In this document: piece after piece, positions 5,973 through 12,838 of the stretch | How the letters are laid out: each line of letters opens with the position of its first letter | Position numbering within the stretch: position 1 is the stretch's first letter | Assembly: GCA_003168295.1 (NCBI GenBank) | Contig: PMST01000246.1 | Location: 10,019 to 26,162 of the forward strand | DNA: 16,144 nucleotides | Origin: Actinomycetota bacterium | GTDB lineage: Bacteria > Actinomycetota > Actinomycetes > Streptosporangiales > Streptosporangiaceae | Direction: 5' to 3' | Notes under the pieces: model-generated | Seen by the model: the letters and a program-made list of their open reading frames with translations, nothing else | What the model was told of the DNA's origin: nothing | Databases searched by the model: none | Position numbers and translations under genes: made by a program

Positions 5973-6710
5973 TCATTTTCCGATGTTCATGCGCGCGGCG
6001 AGGCCGTCCAACAGGGCTGCCAGCCCACGTTCGAACTGCTCGGTCAGGGCATCTTCCGTCATCGGTGGCCCAGCGGACCGGTCGCCCTCCGCGTAGATCG
6101 CGCTAAGCTGCGGAAACTCCCCGGTCTCCAGCTGGGCTACACCGTACGTGACCGCGGCCGCGACCATGGCCGGGTCCGCTTCGGCCGCCCGGGCGCGGGC
6201 CAGGGACTCGACGGCGTGCAGGACGTTGCCCGACACGTAGTTGTCGACCGTGGCGATGAGCTCGAACCTGGCCGCGGCATCAAGCCCGGTTCCGGCCACC
6301 GCGGCGAGCGACTGCTCGAAGTGACGCATGGCGTTAGGCCCGAATTGCGCGTCGTTCAGCGACGTCAGCGACCATGGGTGGGCCATGAGCACGTCCCTGG
6401 TCCGCCGCGTGATCGCCGTCAGGGCCTCCCGCCAGCCACCGACCAGGCCCCGCTCCGGAACCAGAACGTCAGCCAGTATCGCGTCCTGCATCAGCGCCAC
6501 GATGTCGCTCTTGTTGCGCACGTAGTAGTACAGCGTCATCGTCGCCGCCCCGAGCTCGGCGGCGATCCGCTTCATCGTGACCGCGTCGAATCCGTCGGCG
6601 TCCGCGATCCGCAGCGCGGCCTCCGCGATCTGCTCGCGGCTGTAGCGCGGCTTGCGGTCCGCCGGCGCAGCCAAAGCCCAGATGGGGCGGTGGTCCTTCT
6701 CGGTTGCCAC
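5973..6710 (-). CDS. TetR-family repressor with TetR-type C-terminal domain
   Basis: This protein has about 245 residues. The N-terminal helix-turn-helix is clear: PRYSREQIAEAALRIADADG, then FDAVTMKRIAAELGAATMTL, then YYYVRNKSDI. The remaining ~165 residues are helical and fit the tetracycline-repressor-like ligand domain (TetR_C_1 type), including the W-REALTAITRR-TRDVLMAHPW region. The longest frame starts at GTG 6743, but that would put the operator inside the gene. GTG at 6710 is preferred because TATGAT (6722-6717, minus strand) stands exactly six bases ahead of it, fitting a leaderless transcript. It is divergent from the DrrA/DrrB-type exporter genes and the half-site cluster lies between them, so it most likely represses both itself and the pump until a drug-like ligand binds. 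Confidence 0.88.
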   Translation of the reverse strand: MATEKDHRPIWALAAPADRKPRYSREQIAEAALRIADADGFDAVTMKRIAAELGAATMTLYYYVRNKSDIVALMQDAILADVLVPERGLVGGWREALTAITRRTRDVLMAHPWSLTSLNDAQFGPNAMRHFEQSLAAVAGTGLDAAARFELIATVDNYVSGNVLHAVESLARARAAEADPAMVAAAVTYGVAQLETGEFPQLSAIYAEGDRSAGPPMTEDALTEQFERGLAALLDGLAARMNIGK

Positions 6711-6716
6711 CCGTAC

Positions 6717-6722
6717 ATCATA
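6717..6722 (-). promoter_or_regulatory. -10 box for the TetR gene, leaderless start
   Basis: On the minus strand TATGAT is one base off the -10 consensus and ends six bases before the GTG at 6710. This spacing would make the first transcribed base the start codon itself. No ribosome site is visible before this GTG. No clear -35 is visible, which is common in actinomycete promoters. The box overlaps the left arm of the palindrome at 6720-6740, so the regulator would block its own transcription. Confidence 0.5.
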
Positions 6723-6752
6723 CGAATAGGCTATTCGTATCACGTACGAATA
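6720..6752. promoter_or_regulatory. Operator cluster: three alternating TACGAATA half-sites
   Basis: A perfect palindrome with 10-base arms, ATACGAATAG (6720-6729) and CTATTCGTAT (6731-6740), surrounds a single G. A third copy of the half-site, TACGAATA at 6745-6752, pairs with the inverted copy at 6732-6739 across five bases, giving a second overlapping palindrome. It lies between the divergent TetR and DrrA-type genes and ends just ahead of the exporter's ribosome site. TetR-family dimers bind such palindromes; the overlapping arrangement would suit two dimers. Binding by the neighbouring TetR is inferred from position. Confidence 0.85.
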
Positions 6753-6769
6753 AAGCCGGAAGGACCTCG

Positions 6770-7744
6770 ATGGAAACCAGCCAGGCGGCGATCTCCGCCG
6801 TGGGCCTGACCAAGCGCTACCGCAAGACCGTGGCCTTGTCCGACGTCAGCCTCCAGGCCAGCGCCGGGACGGTGACCGCGCTGCTCGGGCCGAACGGCGC
6901 CGGTAAGACCACCATGGTCCGCATCCTGTCCACCCTGCTGCGACCCGACGAGGGCACGGCCCGGGTCGGCGGCTATGACGTCACGCGTGAGCCGGAACGG
7001 GTCCAGGCCCGCATCGGGCTGACCGGCCAGTCGCTCTCGGTCGACGGCAAGCTGTCCGGCCCGGAGAACCTGGCGATGTTCGGCCGCCTGCACCGCCTGC
7101 CCTGGCCGGTGGTGCGCGAGCGCTCGGCGCGACTGCTCGACGTCTTCGACCTCGGCGGCGCCGGGAAGAAGGCCGTCAAGACCTACTCCGGCGGAATGCG
7201 GCGCAAGCTCGACCTCGCGCTGAGCCTGATCGCAGAACCCCCGATCCTGTTCCTCGACGAGCCCACCACCGGCCTGGATCCCGTCAGCCGGCACGCCCTC
7301 TGGGACATCATCCGTGGCCTCCTAGAACGCGGAACGACAGTGCTCCTAAGCACCCAGTACCTAGACGAGGCCGACGCCCTGGCCGGCTCAGTCGTGTTCA
7401 TCGACGCCGGCCGGGTTGTCGCCACCGGAACGCCAGCCGAACTCAAGACCAGGGTCGGCCAGGCGCAGTTCGACCTGATCGTGGCCTCCGACGCCGACGT
7501 CATCCGGCTGACCGCCGCCCTCGGCGCTGCCAGCATCGGGACCGACGTAGCTGGCCGCGCCGTTCGGGTAGCCGTTCAAGGCAGCGGCCTGCGGGGCATC
7601 ACGGAGCTGAACGCCATTACCGAGGCGGCCGCGCGGGCGGGCGCGAGCATCGAGCGGTTCGCACTGCACGAGCCGGATCTCGACGACGTGTACTTCCAGC
7701 TCACCGGTCATCCGCGGCCCACCCGAGCCCCGGACGCGACATGA
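6770..7744 (+). CDS. DrrA-type ABC exporter ATPase
   Basis: This 324-residue ATPase belongs to the daunorubicin-resistance DrrA type. It has Walker A GPNGAGKT (40-47), Q-loop Q87, signature YSGGM (139-143) and Walker B ILFLDE (159-164), followed by PTTGLDP. The switch position holds glutamine, Q196 in STQYLDEADAL, instead of histidine; this is typical of DrrA-like proteins rather than a defect. The C-terminal ~90 residues match the extra domain that DrrA-type proteins carry for contact with the permease. The start is ATG 6770, with GGAAGG six bases upstream; an earlier in-frame start at 6704 would translate through the operator. The stop overlaps the permease start (ATGA). It powers export of a hydrophobic drug or a lipid-like product, controlled by the divergent TetR. 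Confidence 0.93.
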   Translation: METSQAAISAVGLTKRYRKTVALSDVSLQASAGTVTALLGPNGAGKTTMVRILSTLLRPDEGTARVGGYDVTREPERVQARIGLTGQSLSVDGKLSGPENLAMFGRLHRLPWPVVRERSARLLDVFDLGGAGKKAVKTYSGGMRRKLDLALSLIAEPPILFLDEPTTGLDPVSRHALWDIIRGLLERGTTVLLSTQYLDEADALAGSVVFIDAGRVVATGTPAELKTRVGQAQFDLIVASDADVIRLTAALGAASIGTDVAGRAVRVAVQGSGLRGITELNAITEAAARAGASIERFALHEPDLDDVYFQLTGHPRPTRAPDAT

Positions 7745-8544
7745 CCGCCGTCCTGCCCGCCCGCACCCGCCGCCAGTCCGCGGCCTGGGTGGCCAGCGAT
7801 TACTGGGAAATGGCCAAGCGCAGCCTCCGGCACATCCGCCACGACCCCGAGCAACTCGTCAACGTCACCCTGCAGCCCGTCCTGATCGTGGTGCTCATGG
7901 ACTTCCTGTTCGGCGGCGCCATCAAGACCGGCACCCACGGCAGCTACATCAACTTCGTCATGCCCGGCATCCTCGTGGTCGCGGCCGCCTTCGCCGCGGT
8001 CACCACGACGATCGGCGTCGCGGCCGACATGGGCGAAGGCGTCATCGACCGGTTCCGCACCTTGCCCATGGCCAAGTCCGCCGTCATCACCGGCCACATC
8101 ATCGCCGAACTCGCCCGCAGCCTGGTCGGCCTGGCCGTGGCGATCGCGGCCGGGGTCGCCGTCGGTTTCCGTCCCGCCGCAGGCCCCGGCGGCTGGGCCG
8201 TCGCCGTCGCCGTTTTCCTGCTCGTCACCCTGGCCCTGTCCTTGCTCGCGGCGCTGATCGGGCTGCTCGGCCAGAGCGTCGAAGTCGCCCAGCAGCTCGC
8301 CGCCGTCATCATCATCCCGATCTTCTTCAGCAGCGCCTTCGTCCCGACGGCCACGATGCCGCCCTGGCTCCGGGTCGTCACCGCCAACCAGCCCGTCACC
8401 CAGGCCGTCGACACCCTCCGGGCCCTCCTGGCGAACCAGCCCCTAGGTAGCCACCTCTGGCTCACCCTGACCGAGTTCGGCGCCGTCGTCGTCGTCGCCT
8501 TCACCCTCGCCGCCGTCCTCTTCAAGCGCACCGCGAGCACCTGA
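7741..8544 (+). CDS. DrrB-type ABC-2 exporter permease
   Basis: This 267-residue permease is the membrane half of the exporter. About six hydrophobic helices are seen, near residues 43-60, 73-95, 117-143, 151-175, 185-202 and 245-262. The conserved stretch MGEGVIDRFRTLPM (about 97-110) lies between helices two and three, and VPTATMPPWLRVVTANQPVT (about 201-220) is the usual external re-entrant loop of the DrrB/ABC-2 group. The N-terminal cytoplasmic segment YWEMAKRSLRHIRHDPEQLV is typical as well. It is coupled to the ATPase gene by a four-base overlap. The likely role is efflux of a toxic hydrophobic compound; no biosynthetic genes are nearby, so self-resistance to a home-made antibiotic is not supported by this window. 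Confidence 0.92.
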   Translation: MTAVLPARTRRQSAAWVASDYWEMAKRSLRHIRHDPEQLVNVTLQPVLIVVLMDFLFGGAIKTGTHGSYINFVMPGILVVAAAFAAVTTTIGVAADMGEGVIDRFRTLPMAKSAVITGHIIAELARSLVGLAVAIAAGVAVGFRPAAGPGGWAVAVAVFLLVTLALSLLAALIGLLGQSVEVAQQLAAVIIIPIFFSSAFVPTATMPPWLRVVTANQPVTQAVDTLRALLANQPLGSHLWLTLTEFGAVVVVAFTLAAVLFKRTAST

Positions 8545-8596
8545 ACCCAACCTCCGCCCTATCCGGCGTGTCTAATCCGGAAATGTCACCACCCGC

Positions 8597-8605
8597 TGAT
8601 ACTAT
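8597..8605 (+). promoter_or_regulatory. Possible extended -10 promoter for the HNH gene
   Basis: TGA followed by TACTAT (8600-8605) forms an extended -10 element inside a stretch, about 8575-8645, that is markedly richer in A and T than its surroundings. No -35 box is evident, which is acceptable for an extended -10. The ribosome site CAGGAGG at 8664-8670 follows. The rest of the 136-base gap after the exporter genes shows no hairpin terminator. Confidence 0.4.
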
Positions 8606-8680
8606 CGAACAAGAAGATGAAAAAGATCATTTAAGCCGAATGAACGCTTCCCCAGCACCCGGGCAGGAGGTGAGCATCTG

Positions 8681-10279
8681 GTGGACACCGCCTCGGCCTT
8701 CACCAGCGAAACCGACGCACTGCAGATGCTCGACTGGGCCCTGGCCTACCTGGCCGCCGCCGACTCGGCCGGGATGCCCACCGCCATCCAGGCGAAGTGC
8801 CTGGCCGCCCTGGAACGTGCCGAGGCCCGCACCGCCGCCGCCCGGGCCCAGATCCTGGCGGCGTTCATCGCCTCCCAGGGGTACTGCGAAGACGGGGACT
8901 ACAGTGCCCGGGCCTGGCTGATCCACAAGACCCGGGTGACCAAGGGCACCGCGGCCGAGCACACCGGCTGGTCCCGCCGGACCCGGACCAACCCGCGCGT
9001 CCTGGCCGCGATGGCCACCGAGGACCTCACCAAGTCCTACGCTCGCACCATCTGCTCCTGGACCGACAAGCTCCCCGGCGACTGCCGGGACAGCGCGGAT
9101 GCGATCCTGGTCAGCGCCGCGCAGATGGGGATGGAGCTACCGGACCTGGCCGCGCTGGCCGCCGAGATCGAAGCCCGGTCCCGGCCCGATGTCCCCGACC
9201 AGGACGGCCCCCGGTTCGAGGACCGGGCCGTGCGGCTGGAGACCACGTTCGGCGGCGCCGGCGTGCTGAAAGGCGATCTGACCCCGGAATGCGCGGCGGT
9301 CGTGAGCGCGGTGCTGGACGCGCTGTCGGCGCCGCGGGGCGCCGAGGATGACCGCAGCCACGAGCAGCGCTACCACGATGGACTGGAAGAGGCGTGCCGG
9401 CGGCTGGTCGCGGCGGGGCTGCTGCCCGAGCGGGCCGGGCAGCCGGTCAAGGTCACCGCCCACATCCACCTGACCGACCTGACCGACCTCGACATCGGCT
9501 CCAAACTCCAGCAGGAGTGGACCGAGCACGTCCGGGCCCAGTGGGCCGCGGCCCGCGCGGCCGCGTCAGTCGGCGGCAGTGACGGGGCGGCGTGGCTGGA
9601 CAGCGAGGGCGCGGAGGGATTCGCGTGCGACGCGTCGGTGACGCCGGTGGTGCTGGGCACCGTGAACCCGGGCGCGCTGGAGGACCTGGTCCGGTTCTGC
9701 ACGGCCCTGGCCGGGCACGGCCCCGGCCGCTGCACCCCTAACCCCGCCCCGGACCATAGCGCCCCGGACCACAGCGACCCGGCCCCGGGCGCCCCGGGTG
9801 AGCCGGTGCCGGGTCCCCAGCCGCTGCCGCCGGGCCTGAGCCGCGAGTCACTTGAGCAAGGCGTCATCGGCAAGGCCGTGGAGTTGCTGTCGGGCCGGGA
9901 CGGGCTCGCCTCGTTCTTGCGCCGCCGGGAGCTCGGGGCCCGGCTGGGCGGCCCCAGCCAGCCCCTGGACATCGGCTACAGCAACGACATCCCGGCCGGG
10001 ATCCGCAACGCCGTCAAGGCCCGCGACCGGTACTGCCAGTGGGCCGGCGGCTGCGACCAGCCCGCCTCAGCCTGTGAAGTGCACCACCTCAAGCACAAGA
10101 GCAACGGCGGCGAAACTAGTCTCGACAATTGCCTGTTGATCTGCTTCTTCCATCACCAGATCATGATCCACCGGATGGGCTGGACCCTGGTCCGCAACCC
10201 GGACGGGACCACCACCGCGTGGAACCGCGACCGGACTAAGGTCCTGCGCAGCCACAGCCCGCCCGCTCGCGCCGGGTAG
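8681..10279 (+). CDS. DUF222 / HNH endonuclease domain protein (13E12-like)
   Basis: This 532-residue protein has the layout of the actinobacterial DUF222-HNH group, known in mycobacteria as the 13E12 repeat family. The N-terminal ~350 residues are helical and Ala/Arg-rich. A Pro-rich linker follows, about 352-386, and then a C-terminal HNH nuclease module at about 446-495. The module contains RDRYCQWAGGC, CEVHHLKHKSNGGETSLDNC and LLICFFHHQ: two zinc cysteine pairs and the paired histidines with asparagine of the active site, so it looks intact. The start is GTG 8681, with CAGGAGG eleven to seventeen bases upstream. Such genes are multicopy in actinomycete genomes and have been suspected of mobility, but no terminal repeats were seen here and the biological function of the family is not established. 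Confidence 0.9.
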   Translation: MDTASAFTSETDALQMLDWALAYLAAADSAGMPTAIQAKCLAALERAEARTAAARAQILAAFIASQGYCEDGDYSARAWLIHKTRVTKGTAAEHTGWSRRTRTNPRVLAAMATEDLTKSYARTICSWTDKLPGDCRDSADAILVSAAQMGMELPDLAALAAEIEARSRPDVPDQDGPRFEDRAVRLETTFGGAGVLKGDLTPECAAVVSAVLDALSAPRGAEDDRSHEQRYHDGLEEACRRLVAAGLLPERAGQPVKVTAHIHLTDLTDLDIGSKLQQEWTEHVRAQWAAARAAASVGGSDGAAWLDSEGAEGFACDASVTPVVLGTVNPGALEDLVRFCTALAGHGPGRCTPNPAPDHSAPDHSDPAPGAPGEPVPGPQPLPPGLSRESLEQGVIGKAVELLSGRDGLASFLRRRELGARLGGPSQPLDIGYSNDIPAGIRNAVKARDRYCQWAGGCDQPASACEVHHLKHKSNGGETSLDNCLLICFFHHQIMIHRMGWTLVRNPDGTTTAWNRDRTKVLRSHSPPARAG

Positions 10280-10288
10280 CCCACCCGG
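10272..10288 (+). terminator. GC-rich hairpin at the end of the HNH gene
   Basis: CCGGGT (10272-10277) and ACCCGG (10283-10288) pair perfectly around AGCCC; the stop codon TAG spans the stem edge. No run of T follows on either strand. It sits between two converging genes and could slow transcription, but it is not a classical intrinsic terminator. Confidence 0.35.
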
Positions 10289-10311
10289 GCCTCCAGTTGC
10301 CCCCACATCAC

Positions 10312-11025
10312 CTAGCCGCGGACGATGACCGGTTCACCGGGGATGTGCACCAGCTTGTGGAAGAACGCCGCGATGTCCATCGGGATCCGTACGCAGCCGT
10401 GCGAGACGGGCGCCAGCGGGACGTCGGTGTCGCCATGGATGGCGTAGGCGGTGCCGATGAAGAAGGTCGGGTTGTACATCTCGCCGAGCGGGACCGTAAC
10501 CCAGCCGGGCATGAAGACGATGGTCTTGAAGTTGCCGGTGGGCGTGATGGCGTAACCGCAGCCGCCACCAGGTGAGCAGAAGTAGTAGCCGCCGCCCGAT
10601 GAGACGTGGCTGATCAGCTGGACTTTGTTGTCGCGGTACAGGACGAGGACCTCGCTGGCCAGGTTGACCTCGATCCGGTTGGCTCCAGCGCCGCGGTCGA
10701 GCACCTTCGGAGCCCGCGGGTTGGCCAGCGCCCGCTCCATCGCCGAGCTCACGTAGTCATGGCCTGGCAGGCCCTGCACTTCCTGGAAGGCCCACACGGC
10801 CTCCAGCGTGTTGGTGCCGAACTGTCCGTCGATCGAACCCGGATAGTACTTCAGCGCGGCGAGCCGACGCTGCAGCGTTTTAATGGCCGGGCCCTTCATG
10901 CCCAGTTGCAGAACACTGGTGCGAGCGGCGATGGCGGACGGCGCCGACGACGAGGCCAGGGCCGCCGTCGGGACGGCGAACGCTAGCACGGGCACAAGCA
11001 GCAAAGACATCCATAGGCGTCGCAT
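10312..11025 (-). CDS. Secreted L,D-transpeptidase with peptidoglycan-binding domain
   Basis: This 237-residue protein should be exported and act on the cell wall, making 3-3 cross-links or attaching protein to peptidoglycan. A signal peptide is clear: MRRLW, a hydrophobic core to about residue 23, and a likely cut after ALA at 22-24. A PG_binding_1 domain follows at about 36-84 (LGMKGPAIKTLQRRLAALKY, GSIDGQFGTNT). The YkuD catalytic domain spans about 116-235, with AIHGDTD including H197 and the active site SHGCVRIP with C211. Two further cysteines, C150 and C156 in CSPGGGC, may form a disulphide in a surface loop. The start is ATG 11025 with GGAGGT just upstream; a TTG start at 11052 is less likely. 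It is convergent with the HNH gene. No regulator is adjacent; the kinase operon upstream runs in the same direction but 276 bases away. Confidence 0.92.
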   Translation of the reverse strand: MRRLWMSLLLVPVLAFAVPTAALASSSAPSAIAARTSVLQLGMKGPAIKTLQRRLAALKYYPGSIDGQFGTNTLEAVWAFQEVQGLPGHDYVSSAMERALANPRAPKVLDRGAGANRIEVNLASEVLVLYRDNKVQLISHVSSGGGYYFCSPGGGCGYAITPTGNFKTIVFMPGWVTVPLGEMYNPTFFIGTAYAIHGDTDVPLAPVSHGCVRIPMDIAAFFHKLVHIPGEPVIVRG

Positions 11026-11074
11026 CGCTGACCTCCGTGCACTCCGAGGCAACGTGTGGCGCCCCGCTAGTCGT

Positions 11075-11102
11075 TAGATACCCCAAAATTACGTTGTGAC
11101 AT
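11075..11102 (-). promoter_or_regulatory. Weak candidate promoter for the L,D-transpeptidase
   Basis: Reading the minus strand, ATGTCA (11102-11097) and TATCTA (11080-11075) are 16 bases apart in an AT-rich patch about 50 bases ahead of the start codon. The match to consensus is modest (4/6 and 3/6). The rest of the 11053-11300 gap holds an 8-base palindrome TCACGTGA at 11148-11155 and nothing else that I can name. Confidence 0.3.
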
Positions 11103-11300
11103 CATGAACCCCTCGATTCAACACATCTCGATCCGATTGCGGCTGAGTCACGTGATCGTTAGCGAGAGCAGAGATACTGACGCGACCACAGCACAAAGCA
11201 CCCACCAAGGCATCCCCAGCGAGGCACTTCAGGGCGCGGTGATGCCTGCTCGCGGCTGGCCAAATCGCTTCCCGCCGTGGCCGGGGTGTCAGCCCCTCGC

Positions 11301-12458
11301 TTATGCATTTTGTTTCGCGTCGAGAGTGAAATAGAAGGTCGCGCCTTCGCCGACCGCGCCCTCGGCCCACACCTGACCTCCATGGCGCTCCACGATCTGG
11401 CGCAGGCTGGCGAGGCCGATGCCGGTACCGGGGAACTCGCCGGGCGTGTGCAGCCGCTGGAACGGGGTGAACAACTTGTCGACGTAGACAGAGTCAAAAC
11501 CGGCGCCGTTGTCGCGCACGTAATAGCAAACGGGGGAGTCCTCGGCCGGCATCGTCGCGAACTCAATCAGCGCATCGTCCCGGCGGGAGCTGTACTTCCA
11601 GGCGTTGTCCATCAGGTTTTGCAGGACCGTAGCCATCAGAGTTGGGTCCGCTAGCGCCCAGACGGGTTGCTGGATGACGAAGCGGACGCTGCGGTCCGGT
11701 CCGCTGCGCTGGAGTTCCTCGGCGATGTGGCTAACCTCGGCGCCGAGATCGATCGTTTGGAGGTTCATCTCGGCCTGCGAGACGCGCGAAAGGTCAAGCA
11801 AGGCGTCGATAAGCCCCGCCATCTGCGAGCTCCCGGCCTGGATTCGCTCGGCGTAGCCCCGGCCGTCCTCGCCGAGACCGTTCCAGCACTCTTCTAGCAG
11901 GGCCGCGCTGAAACCGTCCATCGTCCGCAGCGGAGCTCGCAGGTCGTGGGCGACCGCATTCGTGAACATCTCGAGCGCACGGGTTCGTTCGGCCACGGTG
12001 TCTTCGAGAGAGGCGTTCATCTCATGCAGACGGGCGACCAGACGGCGGTTTTCGCGGCGGAGCCTGCTGCGCTCGAGACCAGCGTTCACGCTTCGCACGA
12101 GCTCGTCTGGCTGTACCGGCTTGGTGAGATAGTCGTCGGCCAGACCGACAGCGGCGATGGCGTTATCGGCGGATGCGTACCCGGTGAGCAGTATCACCGC
12201 CAGATCGGGGTCCTCGGATTTCAACGAGATGGACAGGGCGATCCCCGTCGTATCGGGCAGCTTCTGATCGACTATCACCAAGTCCGGTCGGTCAGTGCCG
12301 TGGTTCCCCAGCACAGCCGCTCCGGAATCGAAAGCCTCAGCTGCGATCCCGGACAGAGCGAGGATCTCGACGACAGTCGACCGTATACCTGGATCGTCAT
12401 CGACTATGTGGACAATGGGCGGGCTAGGCGTTGTGTCGGGGGGTGGCGGAGCGCTCAC
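11301..12458 (-). CDS. Receiver-histidine kinase hybrid (soluble)
   Basis: This 385-residue protein begins with a receiver domain (about 14-127) with acidic residues D20-D22, phospho-acceptor D64 in VIVDQKLPD, T92 and K113 in YLTKPV. A charged helical linker, about 128-162, probably forms a coiled coil. The kinase half follows: H171 in AVAHDLRAPLRTM, N-box NLMDNAWKYS (281-290, N285), G1 box DNGAGFD (316-322), F-box FTPFQRL and G2 box GTGIGLA (344-350). There is no membrane segment, so it acts in the cytoplasm. The GTG start shares GTGA with the stop of the stand-alone receiver gene upstream. The bacteriophytochrome-like 'HDLRAPLR' H-box type often takes part in phosphorelays. The likely input is phosphate on D64 from the membrane kinase or through the small receiver; the output partner is not in this window. 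Confidence 0.92.
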   Translation of the reverse strand: MSAPPPPDTTPSPPIVHIVDDDPGIRSTVVEILALSGIAAEAFDSGAAVLGNHGTDRPDLVIVDQKLPDTTGIALSISLKSEDPDLAVILLTGYASADNAIAAVGLADDYLTKPVQPDELVRSVNAGLERSRLRRENRRLVARLHEMNASLEDTVAERTRALEMFTNAVAHDLRAPLRTMDGFSAALLEECWNGLGEDGRGYAERIQAGSSQMAGLIDALLDLSRVSQAEMNLQTIDLGAEVSHIAEELQRSGPDRSVRFVIQQPVWALADPTLMATVLQNLMDNAWKYSSRRDDALIEFATMPAEDSPVCYYVRDNGAGFDSVYVDKLFTPFQRLHTPGEFPGTGIGLASLRQIVERHGGQVWAEGAVGEGATFYFTLDAKQNA

Positions 12459-12838
12459 TTGCTATCCTTGGAAGCCTGGGCCACCAGGCTCAGCATTCTG
12501 CGCATGTCGAAGGGTTTGCTGAGTACCGCGAAGACATGTGCATTGGCCGCGGCGCGCAGTCGATCCTCCGCACCGTAGGCCGTCATCAAGATGACCCGGG
12601 GCGGTGGCGTCCCCAGCTCCTCGAGCACCGACACGCCGTCGCGTCCTGGCATCCGAATGTCCATCACCAGCACGTCAAAGTCCTTCTCTTGGGCGGCACT
12701 GAACGCGGTTTCGCCGTCGGGGGCTGACCAGACGCGATAGCCGTGATGCTCGAGGATCGCGACCAGGGTGTCGCGCATACCGACCTCATCGTCAACCACC
12801 AGTACCGTGGGCCGCTTTAGTTTGGCGGGCTCGTTCAC
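12455..12838 (-). CDS. Stand-alone receiver-domain response regulator
   Basis: This 127-residue protein is a CheY-like receiver and nothing more. Residues D16, D17 and E18 form the acidic pocket, D60 in VLVMDIRMPGRDG is the phosphorylation site, and T86 in ILMTAYG and K108 in SKPFD complete the active site. No DNA-binding or enzyme domain follows, so it can only signal through protein contact or pass phosphate on. The start is GTG 12838, overlapping the upstream kinase stop; the stop overlaps the next gene's GTG. Its place between the two kinase genes suggests a phosphate shuttle or sink between them. The receiver sequence resembles those of NtrC-type regulators, consistent with the NtrB-like kinase beside it. 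Confidence 0.92.
   Translation of the reverse strand: MNEPAKLKRPTVLVVDDEVGMRDTLVAILEHHGYRVWSAPDGETAFSAAQEKDFDVLVMDIRMPGRDGVSVLEELGTPPPRVILMTAYGAEDRLRAAANAHVFAVLSKPFDMRRMLSLVAQASKDSK

Noticed and set aside
9370..9972. Minus-strand Ser/Pro-rich frame within the HNH gene
   Set aside because: It is antisense to the DUF222 region and Pro-rich linker, with no ribosome site or motif.
11148..11155. 8-base palindrome TCACGTGA
   Set aside because: It has no extended arms, no nearby promoter and is short enough to occur by chance.
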